Shown here one piece after another: positions 40,075-49,823 of a DNA stretch of 64,000 nt. The first letter of the stretch is position 1. The number at the start of each line of letters is the position of its first letter. Origin of the DNA: Hartmannibacter diazotrophicus (GTDB taxonomy: Bacteria > Pseudomonadota > Alphaproteobacteria > Rhizobiales > Pleomorphomonadaceae); the NCBI RefSeq assembly GCF_900231165.1, contig NZ_LT960614.1, positions 2,540,550 through 2,604,549 on the forward strand, given 5' to 3'. The notes below the pieces were generated by a model. That model was not told the DNA's origin. It did no database searches and saw nothing but the letters and a program-made list of their open reading frames with translations. The translations under genes and the position numbers were made by a program.

Positions 40075-41004
40075 TCAGCGATAGACGATATTGGCGGACT
40101 GCCGCAGCTCACGGGTCAGCTTGTCGGAAATCTCCTGGCCCTGCGCATTCAGCGCATCCGCGTCAAAACTCGTCGCGGCGGCAGCGGCCTGACCGCTCAC
40201 CTGCTCCTTGCCGCAGACCGCATAGAGCTCGATCCCCGTCGAGGTCACCTGCGGCGCCGTCAACTGGCCGACAGGTGTATCGCGAACCCGCTGGGCGACA
40301 TCTTCCGGCAACTCGCCGGCGAGCCGGCGTCCGATGTTGAGCACGGCCACTTCGCGGATCGAGCGTGCGGTTTCCAGTCCGGCATCACAGGAGCGGAAAC
40401 GGGCGCGCAGCTGCTGGGCTTCCTGCGTGCGCTGCGCAATCTCGCCCTTGCTTGCACCCTTCTTCAGCGTGAAGATCACGCGCTGAAGGATGTAGTCGTC
40501 CGCCGTGCCCGATGTCCCGTTCTTTTCCGAGGCATTGAGCTGCGCAATGAAATCGCTCTTCTCCGACTTGATCTTGCGCTGGAGCTGACCGCGCACGATC
40601 CGGCCCCAGATCAGCTGACCCTTAATGCGGTCGCGCAATGTGGAGATGTTGAGACCCGCCTGCGCCACGGCCTTGGAGAATTGCGCCGTGGTCAAATTGC
40701 TGCGTCCGGCAATCGTCGCGATCGCACTGTCGACCTCGGCGTCCGGCACCGAAATGCCCATCCGCTTGGCGGTCTGCAGATGCAGCGCCTCGTCGATCAG
40801 TTCATCCATCGCCGCTTTCTGGGCCGCGCCCTGGCTGAGCTTCTGGGAGATGACGTAGAGACGGGTCCGCTGCGCGATATCATAATCCGTGATGGCGGTG
40901 TCGTTGACGATCACCTTGATCCCGCCAGCAGCGAACGACGGCTCCGGGGAGGCGGCAAACGCCATGGCCAGGAGACACGCAGCGGCAACGATTGTCTTGC
41001 GCAT
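40075..41004 (-). CDS. surA: SurA-like periplasmic chaperone / peptidylprolyl isomerase
   Basis: A 309-residue exported protein resembling SurA, which escorts outer-membrane beta-barrels such as LptD. The start at ATG 41004 gives a clean signal peptide (MRKTIVAAACLLAMAFAA..SFAA). The N-terminal SurA domain follows (IKVIVNDTAITDYDIAQRTR), then one weak parvulin-type domain (about 185-275). It is shorter than E. coli SurA and seems to have only one parvulin-like domain, so isomerase activity is uncertain. The frame stays open to 41100, but those residues are not signal-like. It lies between lptD and pdxA. Confidence 0.85.
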   Translation of the reverse strand: MRKTIVAAACLLAMAFAASPEPSFAAGGIKVIVNDTAITDYDIAQRTRLYVISQKLSQGAAQKAAMDELIDEALHLQTAKRMGISVPDAEVDSAIATIAGRSNLTTAQFSKAVAQAGLNISTLRDRIKGQLIWGRIVRGQLQRKIKSEKSDFIAQLNASEKNGTSGTADDYILQRVIFTLKKGASKGEIAQRTQEAQQLRARFRSCDAGLETARSIREVAVLNIGRRLAGELPEDVAQRVRDTPVGQLTAPQVTSTGIELYAVCGKEQVSGQAAAAATSFDADALNAQGQEISDKLTRELRQSANIVYR

Positions 41005-41263
41005 CGGCGAGCGCACCGCGCTGGATCGTTCGATGGAACCGGTCTGGCCGCCATTCGGCCGGTTCAGCAATGCCGGATCGGCGGGCAGGTCATATGTCAT
41101 TCTGTAAACCGTCGTTCTTCTTTTTCAAGGCAATCTTACCGCTCCGCCCGACCAGTGTCCCCGTCGAAGCGCGGCCCGATCGGTTCGGTAATCTCGTTCC
41201 CCGACATTCTTAACAAGTATAGGCGACGTTTGGCAAAAGATTGTTCGTGCCGTCGCGGCTCGA

Positions 41264-43642
41264 TCAATTTTGCAGGTCGGCACTCGTCGAGACATCCCCG
41301 AGAGTCTTGAACCCGAGACGGAAGAAAATCGTCCGGTTTGTCCCGTCGGTCGAATCCGTTCTGTCTTCCGTATAGGCCACCGACGCGGAGAAGGATTCCT
41401 CGTCATAGCCGAAACCGATGCCAGTCCTGACGAAATCGTCGTTGATGATGTCGAACCGGGCCGTCCCGAACATGCGCCAGTTCCGCGTCAACTGCAGATT
41501 GGCGGCACCCTGGATTTCCGACCGCTTGTCGACGCCGAGATCCGGCTGGGCATCGAGGAAGGCATAGGTGAGGGATGTCGTCAAAGGCCCGGCGAGGCCA
41601 ACCACCTGTGCCTCGGCGCGGGCAACCTCGAAGGAGGAATGATCGAAGCGGGCCCTGGCCCCGAAGAGCAGTCCCTGGGCGGTGTCGAGCGTCAGGCCCG
41701 CGACATAGTCGGACGCATCCGATTCCAGGCCCGAGTCGGAACCCGTTTCATAGATGTTGTTGACCGCATAGGAGTTCTGGCCCGCGATCTGGAACGATTG
41801 GCCGATGACCGAGGACAGCGATCCGCCCCAGGCGAAATCGGTCGTCTGCGTGAAGCCGACGTTAAGCCGTGTGCCGCCTTCGGTCCGGTCGAAGCCCGAG
41901 AACTTGTTGATGTCGAAGAGCGACGTCTCGTCGAAGACAAGGCTCTGCGCATCCTCGTTGGGAACGTCGCCGACCGACATTTCGTTCGGTCTGGCAATCA
42001 GCTGCGCCACCGGCGAAATCACGCTCGAGGTGGAGGGGCTCGTGACGAGGAAGGGGAAGCGATACTCCAGCCCCACCATCGGCATGACCCGCCCGATGAC
42101 CTGATCGTCCGAAAGTCCGGCGGTGCTGCTCGACCAAGTGTTCAGGAAGAAGGCATCGGCATTGAGGCCGACGAACGGCGTGAAGACCTGGCCAAGGGAA
42201 TCGGTCACCTGCCGCTTCCACAGCGTATCGACCGACAAGCGCGAGAATGTGCCGCCGACGCCCCTGAAACGCTGATTGAGACCGCCGTTGAACGAGAAGA
42301 TGTCGTCCTTCTCGCGCGTCAGGCTCGTGAAATTGGTGTCATAGGAAAGCTGACCGCCGAAGACGGGCTGCTCGAGAATTCCCGAATAGTCGACGACCGG
42401 ATGGACGAAGGGCTGCTTTTCCTGCAGGTCCACGTCCTGCGGCAGGCCGGTGGTCGGATCGTCCTCCTGCTGCACGAAAATGCCGTAGAAGCGGGCGTCG
42501 AAATAGTTCCGGTCACCAATGCCCGTCAGGTAGATATCCGAGATGGCCGCGTCATTGCTGGCCTTGGGCAGATCGTAGTCGTGGAGGAAAGCGCGATCGG
42601 ACGCGACCGCCACGTCCCAGCCCCACGACCATTGCTTGTTGATCTTGAAATCGCCCGTCGAGAAGATCGCGCCGCGCCAGTCCGTATCGCCGGAACTGCC
42701 GGAGAAGGCTCCGGGGCTCGCCTGATCGATGCCCGCAAGGCGCACGGTATATTTGCCGTTGTCGACGCGATGCCGCCATTCGACATCGGCAAGGAAACCC
42801 TGCTTGGAATAGACGGCCGGACGGAAGGTGAAATCCATATTCGGCGCGAGCGCCCAGAAATACGGAACCGTGATTCCGGCACCGAGCGTCTCCTTGTAGA
42901 CGGGTGTCGGGATCAGGAAGCCGGTCTTGCGCCGCACCGTCGGGTCCGGCTGCGTCAGCCGAGGCAACCAGGCTATCGGCATGCCCGCGAACTCGAAGGT
43001 CGCATCTTGCAGGGTGACCGTCTTGTCCGCCTGCTTGTGGATGACCTTGCGCGCCTTGATCGTCCAAAGCGGCTTCTTGCCGGGGATGCCGTCGCAGTCG
43101 ACGCAGGCCTCGTAGACGCCGTCGTCGAATTCCGTCCTGTCGTTGACCGTCCGAACGACCCGGCTTGCACGGAAGGCGGCGCCCTCGGCCGTGCGCAACT
43201 CGAGTTGCTGGATCAAACCTTCGCTGAGATCGTCGGATAGCTGCACATGATCGGACCGCACCACGTTGCCGCTCGGATCCGTCAGGATCACGTTGCCGAT
43301 GGCGGTGACGGTCTTTGCGCGGCGGTCCACCTCGACCTTGTCCGCGGTCACCACATGGTTTGCATAATAGATGGCGACGGAACCGACGGCCGTCACCTTC
43401 TGATCGTCCAGATCGTAGATCAGCGTGTCCGATTCCAGCAGCATGCGCTGGGAATCAAGCTGGCTGTCGCTGGATGTGTCCGGCGCGGCGGACGTCGTGG
43501 CAACGCCCGCGCCGACCATCAGCGACAGCGCGAGGACAACAGCGGAGACCGCCTTCGCCGGCAGCCTGCGGGCACGGATGTGCGATGGCATTCGGACAGA
43601 GCCGAGCCACTTCTTTTTCAGAAGGGAGATGGCGGGACTCAT
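41264..43642 (-). CDS. lptD: LPS assembly outer-membrane protein LptD
   Basis: A 792-residue outer-membrane beta-barrel that inserts lipopolysaccharide into the outer leaflet. After a basic N-terminus and signal peptide (about 25-53, ending TTSAA), an OstA/LptA-like jellyroll spans about 65-200 (SDTLIYDLDDQKVTAVGSV). The C-terminal barrel follows and ends LGFKTLGDVSTSADLQN. Only two Cys are seen in the ACVDC segment, so the multi-disulfide pattern of E. coli LptD is not kept. A start at ATG 43591 is possible. It overlaps lptG by 4 bases; 259 bases separate it from surA. Confidence 0.95.
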   Translation of the reverse strand: MSPAISLLKKKWLGSVRMPSHIRARRLPAKAVSAVVLALSLMVGAGVATTSAAPDTSSDSQLDSQRMLLESDTLIYDLDDQKVTAVGSVAIYYANHVVTADKVEVDRRAKTVTAIGNVILTDPSGNVVRSDHVQLSDDLSEGLIQQLELRTAEGAAFRASRVVRTVNDRTEFDDGVYEACVDCDGIPGKKPLWTIKARKVIHKQADKTVTLQDATFEFAGMPIAWLPRLTQPDPTVRRKTGFLIPTPVYKETLGAGITVPYFWALAPNMDFTFRPAVYSKQGFLADVEWRHRVDNGKYTVRLAGIDQASPGAFSGSSGDTDWRGAIFSTGDFKINKQWSWGWDVAVASDRAFLHDYDLPKASNDAAISDIYLTGIGDRNYFDARFYGIFVQQEDDPTTGLPQDVDLQEKQPFVHPVVDYSGILEQPVFGGQLSYDTNFTSLTREKDDIFSFNGGLNQRFRGVGGTFSRLSVDTLWKRQVTDSLGQVFTPFVGLNADAFFLNTWSSSTAGLSDDQVIGRVMPMVGLEYRFPFLVTSPSTSSVISPVAQLIARPNEMSVGDVPNEDAQSLVFDETSLFDINKFSGFDRTEGGTRLNVGFTQTTDFAWGGSLSSVIGQSFQIAGQNSYAVNNIYETGSDSGLESDASDYVAGLTLDTAQGLLFGARARFDHSSFEVARAEAQVVGLAGPLTTSLTYAFLDAQPDLGVDKRSEIQGAANLQLTRNWRMFGTARFDIINDDFVRTGIGFGYDEESFSASVAYTEDRTDSTDGTNRTIFFRLGFKTLGDVSTSADLQN

Positions 43643-44733
43643 CCATCCTCCCTGAACAAAAGCACCGTAGACCCCAGCGACAACGCGATAAAGGCGGGGG
43701 CAATAGCGGCTATCAACGGATTCACCAGGCCCTCACTGCCAAGATCGCCAAAGACTTCCGTGAGCACATAAAGCATGAAGCCGGCCGTGACGCCACCGAG
43801 AATCATCCGCCCGACGTTGCCTCGCCGGCTCATCCCCAGAGATACCGTTGCCGCAATAAGCGTCATGGCGGCCAAGAGGGCAGGGCGAAGCAGAAGAACG
43901 TCGAACTGCAACTCGAACCGGGACGTTGGCAGACCCGCATTCACGGCCTGCCGGGCCATTTCAGGCAACGCCCAGAACGACACCGAATTCGGCGCGGCAA
44001 GGCGCTGATTCACCTGCTCTGGCGTGAGCGTCGTGGGCACGACCATCGTGGACTTCGTCTGCGGTTCGGCATTGGGTTCGAAGATGCGGGCGTCCGACAG
44101 CCTGAAGAGCTTCGTTCCGAGCGTCGCGCCCGAGGCCTCGATCCGCCGCGCAAGTCGCCCCGTCTTGTCGAACTCCCAGAAAATGGGATCGAGCAGGATG
44201 CGGCCGCCATCGGCTATTCCGGCGACCTTGATCACCGCATCGCCTTCGTCCGTATGCTGGCGCAGCCAGGTGGCGCTGGAGGAATCGCTGAGGAGCGCCA
44301 CGGCACGGCCCGCCACCCCGCTCGAGGCGAGACGGTCCGAGTCGGCCTTGAGCCGTGTCGCCAGCGGGTTGTAGAGCGTCGTCGCGATAATCCCGATGAC
44401 AATCGCAACGACGAGGCCGGGGGCCGTGAACTGCCAGACTGACAGCCCCGCCGCCCTGCTGACCGCAAGCTCCGAGCGACGCGACAGGTTGAGAAGGGCA
44501 GCCATCGAGCCGAGCAGAACCGCGAAGGGCAGGATGTCTTCGGCAATGAGCGGCACGCGCAGCGCGGAGACGGCAAGGACGGTCAAAGGCTCGAAATCCG
44601 GCCTGTCGGCCGTCGACCTCAGGAGTTCGAGCAGATCGATGAGGAAGGCGAGCAGCACCGCCCCCACCAGGAGACCGAGGATCCACTTGAGGAACAGAAA
44701 CCCGATATAGCGGAAGAGCGTCCGGCCGATCAT
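43639..44733 (-). CDS. lptG: LPS export ABC transporter permease LptG
   Basis: A 364-residue YjgP/YjgQ-family membrane protein, one of the two permeases of the LptB2FG extractor of LPS. It has three N-terminal membrane helices, with RTLFRYIGFLFLKWILGLLVGAVL-type start, a large periplasmic beta-jellyroll (about 120-260), and three C-terminal helices. DLLELLRS and the following helix with LNLSRRSELAVSRAAG form the coupling region. It starts within the lptF stop and ends within the lptD start (4-base overlaps each), so all three are co-translated. F and G are assigned by order. Confidence 0.92.
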   Translation of the reverse strand: MIGRTLFRYIGFLFLKWILGLLVGAVLLAFLIDLLELLRSTADRPDFEPLTVLAVSALRVPLIAEDILPFAVLLGSMAALLNLSRRSELAVSRAAGLSVWQFTAPGLVVAIVIGIIATTLYNPLATRLKADSDRLASSGVAGRAVALLSDSSSATWLRQHTDEGDAVIKVAGIADGGRILLDPIFWEFDKTGRLARRIEASGATLGTKLFRLSDARIFEPNAEPQTKSTMVVPTTLTPEQVNQRLAAPNSVSFWALPEMARQAVNAGLPTSRFELQFDVLLLRPALLAAMTLIAATVSLGMSRRGNVGRMILGGVTAGFMLYVLTEVFGDLGSEGLVNPLIAAIAPAFIALSLGSTVLLFREDG

Positions 44734-45908
44734 GGCTGCATGCCCCCGCCGGATGACGCCTTGCCGGGGAAGAAGCGAGCCACACCATCGGCAATGGCCC
44801 CCTCCAGAGAGCCGAACGTGAAGGACTTCGTCCTCAGCGCGACGATGGCGCCAAGCCCGACAAGCAGCACGATCGGCACCGCATAGACGAGGGGCAGCAG
44901 GCGGATGTCGTTCGAGGCGACACCGGACGCCGCGAACCCGAGAAGACGCACGATGGTTGCAAAAAGCAGTGCCAGGGTAATCGTCATCACGCGCCCGTCA
45001 CGCGTCGTCATGGGAAATCCGAGGAAGAAGAAGACCGCCAGGACCATGGCCATCGGATAGAAGAATGAGGCAAGGCGCGAATGTATTTCCGAGGCCACCT
45101 CGTCGGCGTTCGACTTCATCAGCGGGTCGTCGGGCGTGAGCGCCAGCAGCTGATCGATGGTCAGCTCGTTGACCTTGTAGCTGACCTCGCCCCCCTCCGG
45201 CTGCAGCGAGGAAAGATCGAACGCATAGGACCCGAAGGCAACGAAGGTGCTTGCTTCGCCGGGGTGCTTGATCCGCTCGATGGTGCCGTTTTCCATCACC
45301 ATCAGCGTCTTGCCCAGCGCCTCGACAAAACGGCCCCGCTCGGCGGTGTAGGTGAAGGTGATGTCCGGCCGTCGCGAATCGTAGATGAAAAGGCCTTCCA
45401 CGGAGCCGTCCGGAGCGCGGTTGCGGATATGGAAGACGAAATTCTCGTCCACCTCCATGAAGCGGCCCGGTTGGGCGATGTTGGTCAGGACATCGGCGCG
45501 CACGGCGGTCGTGTAGTCGCGAAGCAGCTGCAGGCTCTTCGGCGCGCCCCAGGCGGCGATGAAGGTGACGAGCAGGCCGGTCAGCACGGCGAGCAGAAGG
45601 AACGGCCTCAGAATCTGCCGGTGCGAGGCCCCCGCAGCGTTCATGGCGACGAGTTCGCTGTCGGCATGGGCGCTGTTGAGCACCACGATCATCCCGATCG
45701 CCAACGCGAATGGGGCGGCGATGGAGATGAGAAAGGGAACGGCCAGGAGCGTCATGCTGAGGTAGGACAGCAGCGCCTGTCCCTTGGCCGTGACAAGGTC
45801 GAAACGTCGCAGGGCCTGCGTGACCCAGATGATCGCGGTCAGGACCGCCAGAATCGAAACACTCGCGATCGCCGTTCTTGCAAAGAGATAAACGCTGATA
45901 CGCCGCAT
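44730..45908 (-). CDS. lptF: LPS export ABC transporter permease LptF
   Basis: A 392-residue YjgP/YjgQ-family permease, the partner of LptG in moving LPS out of the inner membrane. It starts MRRISVYLFARTAIASV, and the first transmembrane part includes WVTQALRRFDLV, typical of LptF. HADSELVAMNAAGASHRQ is the coupling helix. A frame open to 45989 adds 27 residues unlike the family, so ATG 45908 is chosen. It is the first gene of the operon and divergent from pepA across 239 bases. No lptB is in the window. Confidence 0.92.
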   Translation of the reverse strand: MRRISVYLFARTAIASVSILAVLTAIIWVTQALRRFDLVTAKGQALLSYLSMTLLAVPFLISIAAPFALAIGMIVVLNSAHADSELVAMNAAGASHRQILRPFLLLAVLTGLLVTFIAAWGAPKSLQLLRDYTTAVRADVLTNIAQPGRFMEVDENFVFHIRNRAPDGSVEGLFIYDSRRPDITFTYTAERGRFVEALGKTLMVMENGTIERIKHPGEASTFVAFGSYAFDLSSLQPEGGEVSYKVNELTIDQLLALTPDDPLMKSNADEVASEIHSRLASFFYPMAMVLAVFFFLGFPMTTRDGRVMTITLALLFATIVRLLGFAASGVASNDIRLLPLVYAVPIVLLVGLGAIVALRTKSFTFGSLEGAIADGVARFFPGKASSGGGMQP

Positions 45909-46147
45909 TCCGTATTCCGCATCCACGGGCGATCCGCGAGAGATGCGGATCGGGGCTGCCCTTATTGTCCTTTCCCGAACCCACCGCAAGATGGACTTGC
46001 GAAGCGTCGGCTAAAGCGCCACTTTGCGCCGTGCCATTTGCCGGGCACGGAACGGACGACCTTCATGGCACCGACTGTGCGCCGAAAGCCGATCCAGGCA
46101 AAGAACCGATAGAAACAATTTGAACGATAAGGATTAAGGAATCCACC

Positions 46148-47644
46148 ATGTCGAATTCCCCGAACATTTCAATCGTCAAGGCAGGTCTGCCGGACAGCGG
46201 CATCGCCGTCGTCCTGGTGGGCGAGGACGGTGCGCTCGGACCGCAGGCGAAAGAACTGTTCGACCTTTCCGGCGGCTCCCTGCAGCGGGCCATGGATGTT
46301 GCCGATTTCAAGGGCAAGTCGCAGTCGCTCCTGGATGTGGTCGCACCGGCTGGCCTTGCCCTGTCGCGCGTCATTCTTGCAGGCACCGGCAAGGCTGAGG
46401 AATTCGGAGCGGACGCCGCCCTGAAGCTCGGCGGCTCGGTGATGGGCAAGCTCAAGGACATCAAGGCCGAGACGATCACGGTCCTGTTCGACAAGGTGGA
46501 TGGCAGCGAAGCCGATCCGGTGCTCGTCGCCGAATTCGCGATGGGTCTCAGGCTGCGCGCCTATGAGTGGTCGAAGCACAAGACCGTCAAGAAGGACGAA
46601 AAGCCGCCGAAGATGACGGTCTCAATCGCGACCGAGGGGCACTCCAAGGCGCGCAAGGCCTTTGCCGATAATGAAGAGATCGCAGCCGGCGTCATGCTGG
46701 CCCGCGACCTCGTGAACGAGGCTCCGAATGTCCTCGGCCCGGTCGAATATGCCAAGATCTGCGAGGGGTTGACCGAATTCGGCCTTGAGGTCGAGATCCT
46801 GACTGACAAGGACATGAAAAAGCTCGGCATGGGCGCTCTTCTTGGCGTCGCACAAGGCTCCGTTCGTCCCGCCCGTCTGGCAGTGATGCGCTGGAACGGC
46901 GGCAAGGCCAAGGAAACGCCGGTCGCCTTCGTCGGCAAGGGCGTCGTCTTCGATACCGGCGGCATCTCCATCAAGCCCGCGGCCGGCATGGAAGACATGA
47001 AGGGCGACATGGGCGGCTCGGCCGCCGTCGTCGGCCTGATGCGTGCACTCGCCGGACGCAAGGCCAAGATCAATGCCGTTGGCGTTATCGGCCTCGTCGA
47101 GAACATGCCGGACGGCAACGCCTATCGGCCGGGCGACATCCTGACCTCCATGTCGGGCCAGACCATCGAAGTGATCAACACCGACGCCGAGGGCCGCCTC
47201 GTGCTGGCGGACGCGCTCTGGTACACGAAAGAGACGTTCAAGCCGGCCTTCATGGTGAATCTTGCAACGCTCACCGGCGCCTGCATGGTGGCGCTCGGCA
47301 CCCAGCATGCCGGTCTCTTCTCCAATGACGACGAACTCGCGACCCGCCTTTATGACGCCGGCCAGACGACCGGCGAAAAGCTCTGGCGCCTGCCGCTCGG
47401 CCCGGACTACGACAAGCTGATCGACAGCCGCTTCGCCGACATGAAGAACACTGGCGGACGCTACGGCGGCGCCATCACGGCGGCGCAGTTCCTGAAGCGC
47501 TTCGTCGGCGAAACCGCCTGGGCCCATCTGGACGTTGCCGGCACGGCCATGGCCTCGGCCGACACCGAGACCAACCGCTCCTGGGGCAACGGTTTCGGCG
47601 TTCGCCTGCTGAACCGCCTCGTTGCGGACCACTACGAAAAGTGA
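46148..47644 (+). CDS. pepA: Leucyl aminopeptidase (M17)
   Basis: A 498-residue cytosolic M17 zinc aminopeptidase. The metal and active-site motifs are [28 protein letters not shown] and the family signature [14 protein letters not shown] (about 344-357). The N-terminal ~170 residues form the usual variable domain; no DNA-binding-specific marks are seen. The ATG follows AAGGA. The stop codon overlaps the start of a 55-residue membrane protein by one base (TGATG). It is divergent from lptF, as in other Hyphomicrobiales. Confidence 0.96.
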   Translation: MSNSPNISIVKAGLPDSGIAVVLVGEDGALGPQAKELFDLSGGSLQRAMDVADFKGKSQSLLDVVAPAGLALSRVILAGTGKAEEFGADAALKLGGSVMGKLKDIKAETITVLFDKVDGSEADPVLVAEFAMGLRLRAYEWSKHKTVKKDEKPPKMTVSIATEGHSKARKAFADNEEIAAGVMLARDLVNEAPNVLGPVEYAKICEGLTEFGLEVEILTDKDMKKLGMGALLGVAQGSVRPARLAVMRWNGGKAKETPVAFVGKGVVFDTGGISIKPAAGMEDMKGDMGGSAAVVGLMRALAGRKAKINAVGVIGLVENMPDGNAYRPGDILTSMSGQTIEVINTDAEGRLVLADALWYTKETFKPAFMVNLATLTGACMVALGTQHAGLFSNDDELATRLYDAGQTTGEKLWRLPLGPDYDKLIDSRFADMKNTGGRYGGAITAAQFLKRFVGETAWAHLDVAGTAMASADTETNRSWGNGFGVRLLNRLVADHYEK

Positions 47645-47811
47645 TGCGGGTCGCGATCAAGATCGCGTTCGTTCTCCTCGTGGCGGCGGCCCTCACGGTT
47701 GCCGCCACCAGGTTCATTCGGGGCAGGGGGCCGACCATGGGTGAATTCGTGGCTGGCACCACTGGCCTCTTCGTCCTTGCCATCCTGGCCGACCTGATGA
47801 TCGGTTGGTAG
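47644..47811 (+). CDS. Small two-helix membrane protein (55 residues), function unknown
   Basis: A short frame I read directly between pepA and holC. ATG 47644 overlaps the pepA stop by one base (TGATG), and its stop lies 6 bases before the holC start, so no other gene fits here. The product begins [22 protein letters not shown] (first helix, about 5-22), has a short polar RFIRGRGPTMGE turn, then FVAGTTGLFVLAILADLMIG (second helix). Two hydrophobic helices with a basic loop between them argue that this is coding. No family is recognised. Translational coupling with pepA is likely. Confidence 0.7.
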   Translation: MRVAIKIAFVLLVAAALTVAATRFIRGRGPTMGEFVAGTTGLFVLAILADLMIGW

Positions 47812-47817
47812 CCATCC

Positions 47818-48267
47818 ATGGCCGAGGTCCTCTTCTTCCATCTGGAACGTCAGCCGCTTGAGGCCGTCCTGCCCGTGCTGGTTCAGCGCTCGCTGGACCG
47901 GGACTGGCGCGTCGTGATCCAGGGCGGATCGCGCGAGCGGCTCGAATTCCTCGACAGCCAGCTGTGGACCTTTGCCGACGACAGTTTCCTGCCTCACGGC
48001 ATGGCCGGCGGCGACCACGACGCCGAGCAGCCGGCGATCCTCACCGAAGGCACCGACAATCCGAACGGCGCCAACGTCCGTATCCTCGTCGACCGGGCCG
48101 TTCCCCCCGATCTTTCACCGTATCTGCGGGCCGTCTTCATTTTCGACGGCCATGATCCCGATGCCGTCGCCGAGGCGCGCGAGCAGTGGAAGGCCCAGAA
48201 GACGGCCGGGCACGAACTGACCTACTGGCAGCAGAACGAGGGCGGCGGCTGGGACAAAAAGGCGTGA
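47818..48267 (+). CDS. holC: DNA polymerase III subunit chi
   Basis: A 149-residue chi subunit of the DNA polymerase III clamp loader, which links the replisome to SSB. It starts MAEVLFFHLERQPLE, has VLPVLVQRSLDRDWRVVIQ and LWTFADDSFLPHGM, and the conserved nucleotide-like fold ends in FDGHDPDAVAEAR. Length and motifs match HolC. It follows pepA, as commonly found in alphaproteobacteria, with the 55-residue membrane gene between. Confidence 0.95.
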   Translation: MAEVLFFHLERQPLEAVLPVLVQRSLDRDWRVVIQGGSRERLEFLDSQLWTFADDSFLPHGMAGGDHDAEQPAILTEGTDNPNGANVRILVDRAVPPDLSPYLRAVFIFDGHDPDAVAEAREQWKAQKTAGHELTYWQQNEGGGWDKKA

Positions 48268-48409
48268 TTGGCCGGTTCCAGCGTCACCCGCCGACACAAT
48301 TCCGGACCGCAGGCATTCTTTTCCGGGCGAGATCTACCCACATCTACGCTGTGGCGGTTTGCAGACCGACACCGAGCAACCAATGCCCATGGGCGGCAAG
48401 AGCCAAAAA

Positions 48410-48943
48410 ATGACCGACGAGCGAACAACCGATCCGAAAGCGGGATTTTTCCGCATTCTCAACCGGATGGCCACAGCCGGCCTTGTCCTCGTCGGGTCGA
48501 TGGCGCTCGCCGCTCCGATGGTCATCGGCACGGCCGTTGCGGGTGGAATCGGCGAGACCAATCCGCCGGTCGGCGGCTTCGAAGCGCACCATGGCCCGGC
48601 GCTGACCCGGGATTTGCTGAGGGGTGGGGCGTTCTCCATTCCTACCGGACCAGCTCCCGGCGACTCGATCGCCCCGTCAGCCCCGGCATTGCCGACGCCG
48701 AAAGTCATCTTTCCCAGCACCGGAGGGGATGACAACCAACCGGTCATTCGGTATCGCCCGCCGCCCCGGCAGTTCTACCGACCGCCCGTTTCCAGCGGGA
48801 CCAACACGATCGGACGGGACGCCGGCGGCAACAGGGCCTATTCACCGAGCTGGTACAGCTACTGCTCCAGCCGCTACCAGACATTCGATCCAAGGACCGG
48901 CACCTACATGGGCAATGACGGCCAGCGTCACTACTGCCAATAA
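48410..48943 (+). CDS. BA14K family exported protein
   Basis: A 177-residue exported protein ending in the BA14K motif: WYSYCSSRYQTFDPRTGTYM followed by a Gly-Asp-Gln-Arg-His-Tyr-Cys-Gln end. The name comes from a 14-kDa Brucella immunogen with lectin-like properties. A signal-like hydrophobic segment (TAGLVLVGSMALAAPMVI) is near residues 22-39, and a Pro-rich middle (YRPPPRQFYRPP) follows. The start is uncertain: ATG 48383 or 48389 would extend the N-terminus. Its role is likely cell-surface or periplasmic. A second copy with the same ending lies 327 bases downstream. Confidence 0.82.
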   Translation: MTDERTTDPKAGFFRILNRMATAGLVLVGSMALAAPMVIGTAVAGGIGETNPPVGGFEAHHGPALTRDLLRGGAFSIPTGPAPGDSIAPSAPALPTPKVIFPSTGGDDNQPVIRYRPPPRQFYRPPVSSGTNTIGRDAGGNRAYSPSWYSYCSSRYQTFDPRTGTYMGNDGQRHYCQ

Positions 48944-49270
48944 TCCGCCTCACCGTGGGCCGGAAAGCCTGGCCGGCCCATGCGGTCTCACGCACCCAAG
49001 AGCGGCGTGAGGCTGGGGTGACGAATTGGGCACGGAAACGTCGCCGACGGGCAGGGGGCAGGGTCCCTCTCCAACCAGAAATGGCCCTATTTTCGCCGCC
49101 TCTGGCCACTGAATTCCGCCGCGATCATATGGTCAGAAACAGCACATATCCGGGTTCCCGGCCATGGTCGCAATGATGCCATGGTTGGTTCAGCTTCGGT
49201 TCAGACGGAACCATCTAGCGTGACGGACAGTTCCGGATGACGACCCCGGTTCGGAACAGGAGGCAGACCA
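48944..49270. other. Intergenic region between two BA14K genes
   Basis: It holds the hairpin at 48956-48980 and the upstream region of the second BA14K gene. The last 18 bases include AGGAGG as its ribosome site. No gene is seen. Confidence 0.5.
48956..48980 (+). terminator. Hairpin after the first BA14K gene
   Basis: A perfect 8-bp inverted repeat TGGGCCGG/CCGGCCCA with a 9-base loop begins 13 bases past the stop. There is no T-run, so termination is likely but not certain. Confidence 0.5.
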
Positions 49271-49816
49271 ATGACTCTTGAGAAAACCGCGCATTCGACA
49301 TCGAGACTGCGCCGCACAGTAACCGCCGCGACACTCGCCTGTGTCGCCGCGACAACCTTCACCCTCGGTACGGCGCCGCTGACCGCCAGCACCGCATACG
49401 CCGACGGATACCGCCATCATCACTATGGTGACCGGGGTTGGGGACCGCCGCCGCGCCGCGAGTTCTACCACCGGGATCGCGATCGCAACCGGTCGCGGGA
49501 CGCTCTGGCGGCCGGTGCTCTGGGCGTCGTCGCCGGCGCGCTCTTGGGGGCCACGCTGGCCCCGCCGCCTCCGCCGCGCGTCATCTACACGACGCCTGTC
49601 GCGCCTTATGAGCCGCCGGTGGTCCGCTATCAGCCCCCGCCGCGCATCTATTCCACCGGCCCCGTCTATCAGAATGTCGAAGTCGTGGGTCAGGCCGGGG
49701 GCTATGAGCCCTATTCGGATGGCTGGTACGACTACTGCAGCGCGCGCTATCGCACCTTTGACGCGCGATCGGGCACCTACATGGGCTATGACGGCCTGAG
49801 GCATTTCTGCCAGTAA
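49271..49816 (+). CDS. BA14K family exported protein (second copy)
   Basis: A 181-residue exported protein with a signal peptide (cleavage likely after STAYA near 46), a His/Arg-rich segment (YRHHHYGDRGWG), a glycine-rich hydrophobic stretch (AAGALGVVAGALLGATLA), a Pro-rich linker and the BA14K ending WYDYCSARYRTFDARSGTYM followed by a Gly-Tyr-Asp-Gly-Leu-Arg-His-Phe-Cys-Gln end. The AAGA..GALLG stretch looks like a glycine-zipper, seen in some outer-membrane-associated proteins. The ribosome site AGGAGG is strong. The similarity of the two neighbours is confined to the last ~30 residues. Confidence 0.88.
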   Translation: MTLEKTAHSTSRLRRTVTAATLACVAATTFTLGTAPLTASTAYADGYRHHHYGDRGWGPPPRREFYHRDRDRNRSRDALAAGALGVVAGALLGATLAPPPPPRVIYTTPVAPYEPPVVRYQPPPRIYSTGPVYQNVEVVGQAGGYEPYSDGWYDYCSARYRTFDARSGTYMGYDGLRHFCQ

Positions 49817-49823
49817 GAACGAA

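Noticed and set aside
41270-43240. 656-codon plus-strand frame opposite lptD
   Set aside because: Shadow of lptD; no motif.
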